A DNA stretch of 34,239 bases from JANPBY01 sp031430645 (GTDB lineage: Bacteria > Actinomycetota > Actinomycetes > DATJPE01), in contig JANPBY010000156.1 in the NCBI GenBank assembly GCA_031430645.1, positions 1 to 34,239 of the forward strand. The letters are read 5' to 3'. The notes below the pieces were generated by a model. It was given only the letters and a program-made list of their open reading frames with translations, ran no database searches and was not told the DNA's origin. The translations under genes were made by a program, and so were the position numbers. This document shows positions 21,311 through 30,272 of this stretch, one piece after another (the first letter of the stretch is position 1; each line of letters starts with the position of its first letter).

Positions 21311-23731
21311 TCAGCCTCGCAGTCGAGAACCGGAGGGGTCGTAGGGCGCCTCCGCGAGGATGACGCCCGGTCGCCGATCGCCCACCACTGACACGGCAAC
21401 GTCAGCTCCGGCCACAGCGTGCTCGGCCCCGAGGTAGGCCAGCGCCAGGCTTCGTTCGACGTGGTGGCCGTATGCGCCCGACGTCACGAACCCGACGACG
21501 CGCCCTTCGCGCCATACCGGTTCGTCTCCGAGAGCATCGGCATCGTCAGCATCCACCGCGATCAGCACCAGCCGCTGGTCAGGACCGGTGTCCCGCTCGC
21601 GGAGTGCAGCGTCCCGCCCTAAGAAGTGCCCCTTGTCCCAGGCGATGAACCGGTCGAGACCCGACGCGACAGCCGTGAAGGCCTGGGTGTATTCCCTCGA
21701 CCAGACGCCGTAGCCCTTCTCTAGGCGGAGGCTGTCGACGGCTCGGTCCCCGATCGCTCGCAGGCCCAGATCAGCACCTGCTTCCCGCAGGTTTTTCCAC
21801 AACGCGACCTGGTTGTCTGCAGGCACGGTGAGTTCGTACCCGAGCTCCCCCGTCAGGGAGATGCGGCCCACGTGTGCCCTCGTTCCTTCGATATCGAGCA
21901 TCCCACACGACATAAACGGGATGGCCTCATCGTCAACGCGCCTATCGGTGACACGCGCGAGCAACTCACGCGCTGACGGCCCGGAGATCGCGAACCCGAG
22001 CCAGCGATCGGTGAGGTTCTCGATCCGGACACCGCTGGGCGGCAGCTGCTGTTCGAACCAGCGCTGGTGCCATTCCTGAAGGTAGTAGGAGCCGACGAGC
22101 CAGAACCGGTCGTCGTCGATCCTCGACACCGTGAGGTCACCACGCAGCGTGCCGTTCGGGTGCAGCATCGGCGCGAGCCGGATGCGGCCGACCTCAGGAA
22201 GTCGTGAGGCGAGGAGGCGGTCGAGCCACGCATACGCCGACGGGCCGCTGACCTCATAGCGTGCATAGACGCCCGTTTCATAAGCACCGACGGCCGTACG
22301 CACCGCCGCCACCTCATCGGCGACGAACCCGAACGCGTTGTTGCGACCCAGCGAAGGCGTCTCGGCGAAGTTCGGTTGCTTGTGGGCGAAGTACTGCGGG
22401 ACCTCGAGGCCCCAGGTCACGTCATGCACGGCACCCTCGGCCACCAGCAAGTCGTGGGCCGGTGTTGTGTGGACCGGTCGGCCAGCCGGCAGTTGCTCGT
22501 TGGGGTAGGCAATGACGAAGCGACGGGCGTAGAACTGCGCCGTCGTCGCCCTCAAGTAGTCGTCGTCGGCGGCGTAATCGCCGAAGCGCGCGACGTCCAT
22601 AGCAAACACGTCGTCGCCCGGGTCGCCGTCAACGATCCAGTTCGACAAGGCCAGCCCGATCGCTGCGCCCTGGGAGAACCCGGCCATCACACCGCACGCC
22701 GCCCAGTAGCCGGGGAGCCCGCGCACCGGCCCGACAAGCGGATTGCCATCAGGGGTGAAGGTGAACGCGCCGTTGACCCAGCGCTTGATCCCGGCGCGCT
22801 CCAAGGCGGGGAACCGCGCGAAGCCCATCTGGAGTTCTCTGCTGATGCGCTCGATGTCCGGCGGGAAGAGAGTCAAACCGAAGTCCCAGTCAGCCCCTTC
22901 GGTCTTCCAGTGCTTGGGGTTCTCCTCGTAGACGCCGAGGATGACGCCATCCTGTTCTCGCTGCAGATAGGTGAAGCCTTCCATGTCGGTGACCGCGGGC
23001 ATGACGTGCGTGAGGGCCGCGATCTCGGGCACGGAATCAGTGACGAGGTAGTGGTGCTGCATCGGGGTGACCGGATGGTCGACGCCGACCATGCGCCCAA
23101 CGTTGCGTGCCCACAGCCCGGCTGCGTTGACCACGTGGTCGGCGAGAACGAGTCCCCGCTCGGTGTCGAGGCGCCACCGACCGTCGCTCGTGCGGGAGAT
23201 GTCGACCACTCGGTTGCGCAGGACGACGTCCGCGCCCCGGCCGCGGGCAGCCGCGGCGAAAGCGTGCGTCGCGCCGTTGGGATCGAGGTTGCCCTCGAGC
23301 GGGTCGAACAGCCCGCCGACGAGGCCGGCCGGGTCGACGATGGGCACCAGGTCGACGATCTCCTCGACGTCAACGAGCCGCGCTTCGTCGTGGCCGAGCA
23401 TGGCGTGCCACTCCAATTCTGCCCGCAGCCACTGCATGCGTTCCTGGGTGCTGGCGAGCTCGATGCCGCCGGTCATCTTGAGCCCGATGCTGACACCGCT
23501 CTCGGCCTCGACCTGTGGATAGAGACCGATCGAATACTGCTGCAGGGCAGCGATACGCGCGTCGCTATTGATGGCGTGAAAGCCGCCGGCAGCGTGCCAG
23601 CTCGACCCGGCCGTGAGCTCAGCGCGCTCGATGACTGCCACGTCGGTCCAGCCCTTGAGGGTCAAGTGGTAGAGCAGGCTGCAGCCCACGATGCCCCCGC
23701 CGATGACCACGACCTGGTAGTCCGACTTCAC
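21311..23731 (-). CDS. FAD-dependent dimethylglycine/sarcosine dehydrogenase-like protein (DAO + GcvT)
   Basis: An 806-residue fusion flavoprotein. The N-terminal half (to about 400) is a DAO-type FAD domain with GGGIVG at 11-16 and GSSWHAAG containing His46, the residue that carries covalent FAD in dimethylglycine and sarcosine dehydrogenases. The C-terminal half is a folate-binding GcvT/aminomethyltransferase domain (GRISLTGELGYELTVP, then the C-terminal GFVTSGAYGHHVERSLAL). Such enzymes demethylate N-methylglycines and pass formaldehyde to tetrahydrofolate. The start is GTG 23731, with AAGGAGG 3 bp before it; the frame is open 14 codons further upstream. It is monocistronic with no glycine-betaine neighbours in the window, so the exact substrate is open. 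Confidence 0.88.
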   Translation of the reverse strand: MKSDYQVVVIGGGIVGCSLLYHLTLKGWTDVAVIERAELTAGSSWHAAGGFHAINSDARIAALQQYSIGLYPQVEAESGVSIGLKMTGGIELASTQERMQWLRAELEWHAMLGHDEARLVDVEEIVDLVPIVDPAGLVGGLFDPLEGNLDPNGATHAFAAAARGRGADVVLRNRVVDISRTSDGRWRLDTERGLVLADHVVNAAGLWARNVGRMVGVDHPVTPMQHHYLVTDSVPEIAALTHVMPAVTDMEGFTYLQREQDGVILGVYEENPKHWKTEGADWDFGLTLFPPDIERISRELQMGFARFPALERAGIKRWVNGAFTFTPDGNPLVGPVRGLPGYWAACGVMAGFSQGAAIGLALSNWIVDGDPGDDVFAMDVARFGDYAADDDYLRATTAQFYARRFVIAYPNEQLPAGRPVHTTPAHDLLVAEGAVHDVTWGLEVPQYFAHKQPNFAETPSLGRNNAFGFVADEVAAVRTAVGAYETGVYARYEVSGPSAYAWLDRLLASRLPEVGRIRLAPMLHPNGTLRGDLTVSRIDDDRFWLVGSYYLQEWHQRWFEQQLPPSGVRIENLTDRWLGFAISGPSARELLARVTDRRVDDEAIPFMSCGMLDIEGTRAHVGRISLTGELGYELTVPADNQVALWKNLREAGADLGLRAIGDRAVDSLRLEKGYGVWSREYTQAFTAVASGLDRFIAWDKGHFLGRDAALRERDTGPDQRLVLIAVDADDADALGDEPVWREGRVVGFVTSGAYGHHVERSLALAYLGAEHAVAGADVAVSVVGDRRPGVILAEAPYDPSGSRLRG

Positions 23732-23847
23732 GGTCCTCCTTGCCTCAAGAGGGATGATGTCTATCGCAAGCACGGCGCCTTGATCGATTCAATCGTGCAG
23801 CTCGCGTGTCCCGCCCCGTCGCTAGAAGGCGACCTAGGGTTCGCCGG

Positions 23848-24015
23848 GTGGACGCAGATGATGACTACGACGAAGACTTCACCCCTTGGACGCAGGCCGG
23901 CGCCGCAGAGTTTGTTGCTGCCGGCGAGGCGCTAGCAGCAGCTGTCAGGGAGCACGCACGCGAGAGGTGGGACTGCACAGTCTGGCCAGTGTTTGCGGCT
24001 ATCGAGAGTCGGTGA
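23848..24015 (+). CDS. Possible small acidic protein
   Basis: A 55-residue reading frame from GTG 23848, just upstream of the convergent kinase gene, whose 3' end it overlaps by 17 bp. The predicted product begins with a strongly acidic stretch (DADDDYDEDF) and continues with an amphipathic alanine/glutamate-rich helix (EALAAAVREHARERW). Codon composition is like a real gene, but the Shine-Dalgarno is weak and no family is recognised. It may be a genuine small ORF or a chance frame. Confidence 0.35.
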   Translation: MDADDDYDEDFTPWTQAGAAEFVAAGEALAAAVREHARERWDCTVWPVFAAIESR

Positions 24016-25423
24016 CCAACCGGAGCAACTGGGTGGCGGCTTGTTCCAGTGGTTCGGCAGCGGCGGGCCCGACCTGACCGTTGTCGACCAGATTGCTCAC
24101 GAGGGCTACCAGGCTCTGGGACCGGGGGACAGCGGATTTGCCCTTGCCCTGTTCCAGAGCTTTCGCCACGGCATCGGCGGATGTGAAGAGTTGCTCGGCG
24201 GATTGAGCGTCGAGTTGGGCTGTTCGTCGCGCAGACAGGAGGACGGTCCGGAAGGCGGCCAACGCCCCGACGGGAGTGGTGGCGCGCGGCACTACGAGCG
24301 CGGTCGTGGACGGCGTGGACGGCGGCGTGGCCGAGGGGGTTGGTGAGGGAGGCGTGGACGGCGACGCGGCCGAGGGGGTTGGTGACCCGCCTGACGCTGG
24401 CGTCCCGCCGCCCTGGCGGTCCACGAAAAGGGCAGCCCCGGCCGCGACGGCCAAAAGGCAGGCGGCGACAGCGATGGCTGCGACCGGGACCCGCGTCCGG
24501 CCGGACTGCTCGTCGCCGGAGGGTTGGTTGAGTGCGGGCAGCACCCGCGTGTCAGCAAGGGCGGACTGGTCCATCACCGCGAGTAGCTCCTGATGCGCGT
24601 CAGCGGCTGTCGCCGGCCGGTCGGTTGGATCCTTGGCCAGGAGACGGAGCACGACGGCGTCGAGATCGACCTTGATCTCGGGTCGGGCACTTGACGGCAC
24701 AGGCGGGACGTCGTGGATGTGTTGGTAGAGCATCGCCACGGGTGTCTCGGAGGTGAAGGGAGGCGAGCCGGTGAGCATCTCCTCAAGGACGCATCCGACC
24801 GAGTACAGGTCCGACTGCGGCGTTGCCGGACCGCCGGCAGCCTGTTCGGGCGAAAGATAGGCCGCGGTGCCGATCACCGTCGCGGTCTGCGTCAGCGCCG
24901 GCGATCCCTCCGTGCGGGCGATGCCGAAGTCGAACACCCTGGTGCTGCCGTCGTCGCTGATTAGGATGTTGCCGGGCTTGATGTCGCGGTGCACGACCCC
25001 AGCCCGGTGTGCGACTTCCAGCACGTCGCAAACGTCCGCTGCGACCATGACCGCCCGCCCGACCTCGAGGGGACCTTCGCTGCGAAGCACCTCATGCAAG
25101 GTGTGTCCGTGGACGACCTCCATGACGAGGAATGCTGTTCCCTGGTCGACGCCCGCGTCGAAGATCGTCACTAAGCCCGGGTGGGAGAGCTGGGCCGCGT
25201 GCAGGGCCTCTGCGGTGAAGCGGGCCAGGAAGACCGGGTCGGTCGCGTACTGCTCGCGAAGGATCTTGACCGCCACGTCCCGGACGAGGACCCGGTCGCG
25301 TGCCAGCCAAACCACGGCCATCCCTCCGGACCCCAAAATCCGTTCGAGCTCGTATCGCCCGCCGAGGACACGGCCCGCAGGGGCCAGCACCATCGGCGTC
25401 GTCGGGTCATCGGAGGCAGTCAT
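23999..25423 (-). CDS. Membrane Ser/Thr protein kinase (Pkn family, no PASTA repeats)
   Basis: A 474-residue Hanks-type kinase. The glycine loop GSGGMAVV is at 31-38, the ATP lysine Lys53 lies in VAVKIL, the catalytic loop HRDIKPGN is at 145-152 (Asp147) and DFG starts at Asp165. After the kinase domain comes a polar linker, one transmembrane helix (about 312-334), a Ser/Thr/Pro-rich stretch and a helical extracellular domain of about 95 residues with no PASTA repeat. It presumably transduces an external signal to cytosolic targets. The start ATG 25423 (MTASDD) has GGAG upstream; the frame is open further upstream with no support. Its 3' end overlaps the small frame at 23848-24015. No phosphatase neighbour is seen. 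Confidence 0.93.
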   Translation of the reverse strand: MTASDDPTTPMVLAPAGRVLGGRYELERILGSGGMAVVWLARDRVLVRDVAVKILREQYATDPVFLARFTAEALHAAQLSHPGLVTIFDAGVDQGTAFLVMEVVHGHTLHEVLRSEGPLEVGRAVMVAADVCDVLEVAHRAGVVHRDIKPGNILISDDGSTRVFDFGIARTEGSPALTQTATVIGTAAYLSPEQAAGGPATPQSDLYSVGCVLEEMLTGSPPFTSETPVAMLYQHIHDVPPVPSSARPEIKVDLDAVVLRLLAKDPTDRPATAADAHQELLAVMDQSALADTRVLPALNQPSGDEQSGRTRVPVAAIAVAACLLAVAAGAALFVDRQGGGTPASGGSPTPSAASPSTPPSPTPSATPPSTPSTTALVVPRATTPVGALAAFRTVLLSARRTAQLDAQSAEQLFTSADAVAKALEQGKGKSAVPRSQSLVALVSNLVDNGQVGPAAAEPLEQAATQLLRLVTDSR

Positions 25424-25685
25424 GAACAACTCCAACCCGTGAACCACGTCCAGGCAAACACCACGACCCGCGACACTACCCTCGCAACGGACAGGGTCCG
25501 CGACGGTCGTGGCGAAGCCGAGCCCACTGTCCCGCAAGGCACCGCCCCCGTTCGGCTCGATGCTCGATCTGTCGGCCGTCGCTCCACCTGCTTCGCCCCA
25601 ACCACGTCGGGCTCGTGCGCCGGTGACCGGCTACTTCCGCTTGGACGTGTGCTCTCCCGGTTGTCCGGGACTGCAACTGTGGCCG

Positions 25686-26414
25686 CTATCGCTCATGCAT
25701 CTCCGGACGATTCTCGATCTCCCACTGCTTGATGCGGCGATTTCTCGCTTCCACGAATTCGGTGGTGCGTCGTCGGTAGTCAACGTAAGTGCCGAGGTTC
25801 CTGGGGACCGCCGGGGTCGTGAAATCCTCGAACGGCATGAAGAAGATCACCTGACCGGCGTCAGTGGTGACGAGGTCCTGTAGGAGGAAGAAGTCAACGT
25901 AGCCAAGGAAGTCGCCGAACAGCGAGAAGAATTCGCCGTAGCGCTCCAGCGTTGCACCGAGTGGACTGGGCTCAGAGCGGTAGTGGCGGCGGATGCACTC
26001 GAGGGTCAGGTCCATCCGATCGGCGATCCTTGGATGGAAGCCTCGCGCTCCGTTGACCGTCTGCCTCCCGTCGATCCTGTCACCCGGGAACAGGGTCATC
26101 CCACCGATCGTGTAGCCGATGGTTCTGAACGCCTCGTTCTCTGCCTCCGCGAGCTGGTTGACGATGGGCTGCATCGCCGCCCAACGCGTGTACGTGGGGA
26201 TCACCGAGTCGCTCGCCAGGAAGAACTCGCCCAGCTGGGAGCGATGATGCAGGTACGCGCCGGGGGTGGTGGCGTCCAGGTCAAAGGCACGGCCGCTCGG
26301 AAGTGGTTTGGTCCACAGAAGTCGGTGGTAGCGGCGCAGCGTCGGGCTATGGGTGTCCGGGTCCTTTCCGCCGGCGTCAGACCGGAAGTCGAACGCCGTG
26401 TCGATCACCGGCAC
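25686..26414 (-). CDS. DUF6994-like hypothetical protein
   Basis: A 242-residue soluble protein starting at GTG 26414, with a strong GGAGGGAGG ribosome-binding site. The N-terminal VIDTAFDFRSDAGGKDPDT and the LRRYHRLLWTKPLPSG that follows resemble, from memory, proteins listed as DUF6994, whose function is unknown. A conserved-looking YVDFFLLQDLV is near residue 175. There are no membrane helices, signal peptide or cofactor motifs. It is divergent from the VOC-family gene across 205 bp. The coding call is good; the family name is from recall. Confidence 0.75.
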   Translation of the reverse strand: MPVIDTAFDFRSDAGGKDPDTHSPTLRRYHRLLWTKPLPSGRAFDLDATTPGAYLHHRSQLGEFFLASDSVIPTYTRWAAMQPIVNQLAEAENEAFRTIGYTIGGMTLFPGDRIDGRQTVNGARGFHPRIADRMDLTLECIRRHYRSEPSPLGATLERYGEFFSLFGDFLGYVDFFLLQDLVTTDAGQVIFFMPFEDFTTPAVPRNLGTYVDYRRRTTEFVEARNRRIKQWEIENRPEMHER

Positions 26415-26619
26415 ATCCCTCCCTCCGACTGGCTAGCTCGTCAGGGTCGCACGGGATTGATGCGTGCGTGCTATCGCATCGGCTCCAGCTGGTTAGGTCC
26501 CTTGGCGAGTGGTGGGCCGGGTGCGAGAGGAACTCGTCAGATGCCGAGCAGTCCCCAGCGAATCCGGCTAGGTTCATGCTCGTCCACTCCGGACCGACGC
26601 TCCCTTGGAGGATGCGAAC

Positions 26620-27012
26620 ATGGCCGACTTCCCAGCGGTGGCACATGTTGCCGTGACCGTCAGCGACCTCGACCGCAGTGTCGACTGGTATGGGCGGCTG
26701 TTCGGTGCCGACCCGGCTCTGGATGAGGACACGGGGCCGTTCCGTCACGTGGTGTGGGCGTTGGGAGGCACCTTGCTGGGCCTTCATCAGTTCCCTGACC
26801 TGACGACCGCCGACGCGTTCAACGAGCGACGCCCTGGGCTGGACCACGTCGCTTTCGGGTGCGCCAACCGTGCTGAGCTGGAGACCTGGGCTGCCCACTT
26901 GGACGAGTTGGGGATCGTGCACGGCGGGATCAAGGACGCCGGCTACGGATCGGGAGTCTCATTCCGGGACCCCGACAACATCGCCTTGGAGTTCTTCGCC
27001 CCACCAAGCTGA
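26620..27012 (+). CDS. VOC-family (glyoxalase/bleomycin resistance-like) protein
   Basis: A 130-residue, single-domain vicinal-oxygen-chelate protein with two beta-alpha-beta-beta-beta modules. His8 in VAHVAVTVSDLDRSVDWYG is the first likely metal ligand. The second module begins LDHVAFG, and the C-terminus FRDPDNIALEFF contains the usual final Glu ligand. It may be a small dioxygenase, isomerase or drug-binding protein; the family does not tell which. The start is ATG 26620, with TTGGAGGA 8 bp upstream. It is divergent from the DUF6994-like gene and followed by poorly coding sequence. Confidence 0.88.
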   Translation: MADFPAVAHVAVTVSDLDRSVDWYGRLFGADPALDEDTGPFRHVVWALGGTLLGLHQFPDLTTADAFNERRPGLDHVAFGCANRAELETWAAHLDELGIVHGGIKDAGYGSGVSFRDPDNIALEFFAPPS

Positions 27013-27221
27013 TCACCGACCGGAGCCGCCCGAGCTTGGCCGTCTCAATGGATCATCGCGGACTCCGAGAGCGGTGAGGTCAGGGTCGCCATCAGCGAGT
27101 CCTGCCAAGCGACGACTGACCATTTCACCCCTCAGAGCGTGTGGCGACGTCGCACCCAAGTGGGCCGAGCACGTCGACTGCCCGACGCGGATAACTCAGC
27201 AGTCAGAGTCGCGGGTTCGCG

Positions 27222-27478
27222 TTAGGCGGGGTCGATCTGGGCGAGGCCTTTGCCTGGGTAGTCGAAGTGGAAGCGTTTGACCGCGGCCCTGAGATCATCT
27301 ACGGGGCGTTCGCGACGGTGACGAACGTGGCGGTGGCGGTGGCGATGGCGATGAACTCGCCGGCGCCGCCTCTGGTCTCCTCCGGCGGGGTCCAGGAGAT
27401 CTGGGCTCCTTCGTCCTCAAGGACGCCCGCGAAGACGCGGGGTGTGCCGGTGTAGGTGACGAGGTGCGCTTCGGTCAT
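27222..27478 (-). pseudogene. Frameshifted small gene, unknown function
   Basis: On the minus strand an ATG at 27478 opens a plausible protein (MTEAHLVTYTGTPRVFAGVL, then ISWTPPEETRG and an alanine/threonine-rich hydrophobic run) that stops at a TAG after VTVANAP. In the next frame the sequence continues at once with VDDLRAAVKRFHFDYPGKG and ends at 27222. A single-base indel near 27310 would join them into one protein of about 85 residues. The joined layout (beta start, hydrophobic centre, basic helix) resembles small actinobacterial proteins I cannot name. It may be a true pseudogene, a sequencing error or a programmed shift. Confidence 0.45.
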
Positions 27479-27827
27479 CGAACGACCCTCGGGGGCGGGG
27501 CGAGCCCGCTGAGCAGGTACTCCGACGCTCTTCCACGGTTTGCTCTCCGACGAGTCCGCCCCCCGAGCGCCTCAAGGGTCACGAGGAGTTCCCGACTCCT
27601 GGCCGTCACTGGGGGGTGACTGAGCGTGTTTCACCCTGCTCCAGTCGGTCAGGCCGCGGCCGACTCCCGGTGCCGCTTGCGACTGTCGTCCTACTTTCGG
27701 TTGGTGGGACCGCGGTGTCCCCTCATCCCACCCCCCCCCGTGGGCAGGGTGCCGCGGCCCACGCCACTGACGGTTCGCGCTCGGACCGGTCAACCTGCAC
27801 CGTCCATGTCAATCGATTGGAACGCTG

Positions 27828-28304
27828 ATGAGAAAGCCAAAGCAAAACGTGTTGCTGACCGCGTCGATCGCTGCCCTCGCAGTGCTGTCCTTTGGTTCAC
27901 CCGCTCTAGCTGACCCTCCGGGGAACAACGGCACCATCAAGATCGACTCCGTGGAGTTCGACTCCGCCCCGAACAACCAACCGCACGTCGGATGCAAGTT
28001 CGAAGTCGACTTCTACGGATACGACGCCGGTGATGACTTCCTCGCCGACGTCACGTTCACGGTCCACCCGCCGACGGGCAAGCCCGCACTCCTGCTCACT
28101 GACACCATCGACGTTGGGGAGGACGCTGCCGGTGGGGGGACCGACCTGGACGCGAGCAGGCTGTACGACCTTCGGTCTGCTCTGCGCGCCTACGACCCGC
28201 ACCCCAAGCAAGGCTGGCACGTGAAACTCGAAGTCAACGCCCCAGGGTCCATCGGCGCGGACAACAAGTTCAAGGTCTTCTGGGTCGAGCCCTGCCAGTA
28301 CTAG
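27828..28304 (+). CDS. Secreted hypothetical protein
   Basis: A 158-residue exported protein. The signal peptide is residues 1-29 (MRKPKQN basic start, hydrophobic run, cleavage after PALA). The mature part starts DPPGNNGTIKIDSVEFD and has PNNQPHVGCKFEVDFYGYD and VFWVEPCQY, with two cysteines that could form a disulfide. The predicted secondary structure is all-beta, like a small immunoglobulin-like or adhesin domain. Similar secreted proteins occur in actinobacteria, with no known role that I recall. It starts at ATG 27828 and is followed by a perfect terminator. It stands among decayed genes but itself looks intact. Confidence 0.85.
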   Translation: MRKPKQNVLLTASIAALAVLSFGSPALADPPGNNGTIKIDSVEFDSAPNNQPHVGCKFEVDFYGYDAGDDFLADVTFTVHPPTGKPALLLTDTIDVGEDAAGGGTDLDASRLYDLRSALRAYDPHPKQGWHVKLEVNAPGSIGADNKFKVFWVEPCQY

Positions 28305-28330
28305 CACCCCACGCACCGACGCCCGATTGA

Positions 28331-28372
28331 TCACCAGACCCCGACCTCCCAACCAAGGCCGGGGTCTGGTGA
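28331..28372 (+). terminator. Strong hairpin terminator after the secreted-protein gene
   Basis: A perfect 13-bp stem: TCACCAGACCCCG (28331-28343) pairs with CGGGGTCTGGTGA (28360-28372) around a 16-nt loop, 26 bp past the stop at 28304. No T tract follows. It is strong enough to insulate the gene from the decayed stretch downstream. Confidence 0.85.
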
Positions 28373-28606
28373 CCGCGTTACTGCCCGTCCCAAGCGCCGC
28401 AAGGGCGCGAACGAGGGGCACGAGTTCCCGTCGGTCCATCTTCCTAGAGCCGCCTGCGGCAACCCACCGGCCCGTCCGCTAAACGACTTCCGTCTCGCCT
28501 ACCTCGATCTCGTCGATGCAGACGTCGAGGCTGTCGCTGTCCTCCTGTCCAGAGAAACCGACGCCATCAAGCAGATCCCGGACCCGGCGTCGCGCCGACC
28601 GTCTCT
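28373..28606. other. Stretch without a convincing gene
   Basis: Between the terminator and the small membrane protein end I find no complete gene. One plus-strand frame at about 28480-28590 (LNDFRLAYLDLVDADVEAV) reads like coding sequence but lacks a start and family, so it may be a gene remnant. Confidence 0.4.
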
Positions 28607-28765
28607 CTACCCGCGCCGTGCAGACCCCGCTCGGAAGCTGGCCACTTCGACTCGATGGTCCCAGAAGTTGTCAGCTTGCTGCCAGAAGTACACCCAGGCC
28701 CCGAAGATGCCCAGTGCGTAGATCGCGCCTCCACCAGCGGCGATACCCGCATTGTTGTTGGCCAT
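28607..28765 (-). CDS. Small membrane protein, apparently truncated
   Basis: A 52-codon frame from ATG 28765 with a GGGGAAG ribosome-binding site. The N-terminus MANNNAGIAAGGGAIYALG and the helix FGAWVYFWQQADNFW look like the first part of small actinobacterial membrane proteins with a GGG-x-Y-x-LG-x-x-GA motif, which usually continue into a second helix. Here the sequence after DNFWDH is basic and polar (RVEVASFRAGSARRG) and stops at 28607, suggesting an indel has replaced the original C-terminus. It sits in a gene-poor stretch. Membrane location is likely; function is unknown. Confidence 0.5.
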   Translation of the reverse strand: MANNNAGIAAGGGAIYALGIFGAWVYFWQQADNFWDHRVEVASFRAGSARRG

Positions 28766-29211
28766 CGTGACCACTTCCCCTTCAGTCCGCTAGCTCCTCA
28801 AGCCCGATCTGACCGGCCCACCGTCGCTGACTGAATCACATCGAGGCTAGGCAACCCTGCTCATCGCCCACGGCGTTCCCGGCGATCACCGCCGATGGGG
28901 CTCGCACGTTCACCGGCACATCGGACGCTACGACCGTCGCGGTCGCGACGTCACCTTCCCCGAAGAGGTACTAACCACGTACAACCCCGGGCGATTCAGC
29001 GTCGGCAGGGTTTGCCACCGCGAGACGGAGTGCCAGGTCAGTCCTGCACTCGCGAAAAGATTCGTCACGGCGGAGGGCACACAGGGCAATCTAGTCTTAG
29101 CAGGTGATCAAGTTCTCTGCCGAAATCAGAGGGAGTCAAGGAGAGAACTAGTCACCGTCGCGGACAAACGCCATCCCCGGCCACGCAACGAGGTCGCTCG
29201 CACCCACGTCA
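28766..29211. other. 446-bp stretch without a convincing gene
   Basis: No complete gene is seen. A plus-strand frame from about 28890 (RRWGSHVHRHIGRYDRRG, then VTFPEEVLTTYNPGRF) is open for a long way but lacks a start and a recognised family. The part from 29060 to 29150 is lower in GC than its surroundings and includes an AAGGAGAG-like motif near 29137 not followed by a start codon. It is best read as remnants upstream of the GNAT gene. Confidence 0.4.
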
Positions 29212-30087
29212 ATGAGGCAGCATCGCCCCGTGCGCACGATCGGACCAAGGTCGGCGGCCCCTGCTGCCGTCCACCGCTTCCTGGCCGCCTGCGACACCGC
29301 CGCAGGCAACGTCGTGGAGAGCACCGAGCAACAGGTCACTGACCTGCTCTCGCGCGCACGGGGCGTGCTCGTCCCGGACGATCGCGGCATCGCGGCCCTC
29401 GCCCTGGTCGACGGCACGACCGCGCAGCTCCGCGCGTCGCCGGGCGTTCCGTCCCGAGCCGCCCTCCTGCGACGTCTCATGGGCGACGTCGGCGGGCAGG
29501 CGGCCGACGCCTCGTGGTGGCTCCACGTCGGCGACCGCGACGCGGCGATGGCAGCCGAGGCGGCCGGACTCGTCCGGTCCTACGGCGACCTGCAGCTGCG
29601 TCGGGCCGTGGGTGGCGCGGCCCCGTCGACCCTGCCCGAGGGAGCGCGCTCCGAGCCGGTGCGCGCTCTCGGCGACCAGCTGGTCCGCGAGGTGCACGAC
29701 CTCGTCGTGCGCGCCTGGTCCGTCCCCGAGCATCTCGACGCCTTCCGGCGCCGCTTCGTCGTCGATGCGGAGCCCGCCCTGTGGGTGCTGGTGCGCGACG
29801 AGTCCGGCTCGCTCGCGGCTGCGGCCATCGGTGGGCGCGAGGAGGTCGGGGACGGGCTCGTAGGACAGGTGCTGCATCTCGACGTCGACCCAGACCGCCG
29901 CCGGCGAGGCCTGGGCCGTTGGGCGCTCGACGAGCTCTGCCACCGGTTCGCCGGGCATGGCCTCGAGGTCGCGCAGCTCGGCGTGCACGACGACAACGCA
30001 TCGGGAGCCCCGGAGCTCTACGCGCGCTGGGGCTGGAAGGTCGTCTCCCGTCAGGACCGGTGGGACACCGCCCGCACCACCGCCTGA
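29212..30087 (+). CDS. GNAT-family N-acetyltransferase (probably two-domain)
   Basis: A 291-residue acetyl-CoA-dependent transferase. The C-terminal domain (about residues 150-291) has the GNAT core: VLHLDVDPDRRRRGLGRWAL is motif A with the R-x-x-G-x-G/A acetyl-CoA loop, followed by QLGVHDDNASGAPELYARWGW (motif B). The N-terminal half (alanine-rich, with WWLHVGDRDAAMAAEAAGL) looks like a degenerate GNAT domain, as in the tandem-GNAT mycothiol synthase MshD, but identity with MshD is not supported. The local GC is higher than in the genes on either side. Starts at ATG 29212 or GTG 29230 are both possible. The substrate is unknown. Confidence 0.8.
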   Translation: MRQHRPVRTIGPRSAAPAAVHRFLAACDTAAGNVVESTEQQVTDLLSRARGVLVPDDRGIAALALVDGTTAQLRASPGVPSRAALLRRLMGDVGGQAADASWWLHVGDRDAAMAAEAAGLVRSYGDLQLRRAVGGAAPSTLPEGARSEPVRALGDQLVREVHDLVVRAWSVPEHLDAFRRRFVVDAEPALWVLVRDESGSLAAAAIGGREEVGDGLVGQVLHLDVDPDRRRRGLGRWALDELCHRFAGHGLEVAQLGVHDDNASGAPELYARWGWKVVSRQDRWDTARTTA

Positions 30088-30173
30088 CCGGCGCCGCGCT
30101 CCGCGCTCGCGTCGATTCCTCCCGAACCCCCCCGCCCTCCGGTCGGCGGCCTGCGGCCGAGGGGCGTTTACGC

Positions 30174-30233
30174 AGGTCAGACACCGTTTCTGTGGTCACC
30201 CCTAGACACCCGTGATCACCCCTGATCTGACCT
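30174..30233. repeat. Inverted repeat with internal direct repeats between convergent genes
   Basis: AGGTCAGA (30174-30181) and TCTGACCT (30226-30233) form an 8-bp dyad. Between them two direct copies of GTGRTCACCCCT occur. It lies between the convergent GNAT and WhiB genes and may help terminate both, but the stem is short. Confidence 0.35.
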
Positions 30234-30272
30234 GGATTGTGGTCCGTTCGGGGGCCAGAATCCAGGCCCGCG

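Noticed and set aside
22376..23935. 519-codon plus-strand frame opposite the dehydrogenase
   Set aside because: Antisense shadow of a well-supported DAO/GcvT gene; the product has no recognisable domain.
24290..24420. Tandem-repeat or CRISPR-like pattern in the kinase gene
   Set aside because: It is the Ser/Thr/Pro-rich linker coding repeat of the membrane kinase, in frame and irregular.
27190..27225. Possible tRNA remnant around GCGGGTTCGCG
   Set aside because: No cloverleaf stems can be built around it; only the T-loop-like string matches.
27489..27575. Imperfect inverted repeat CTCGGGGGCGG / CCGCCCCCCGAG
   Set aside because: Short G/C-only arms about 60 bp apart are expected by chance at this GC content.
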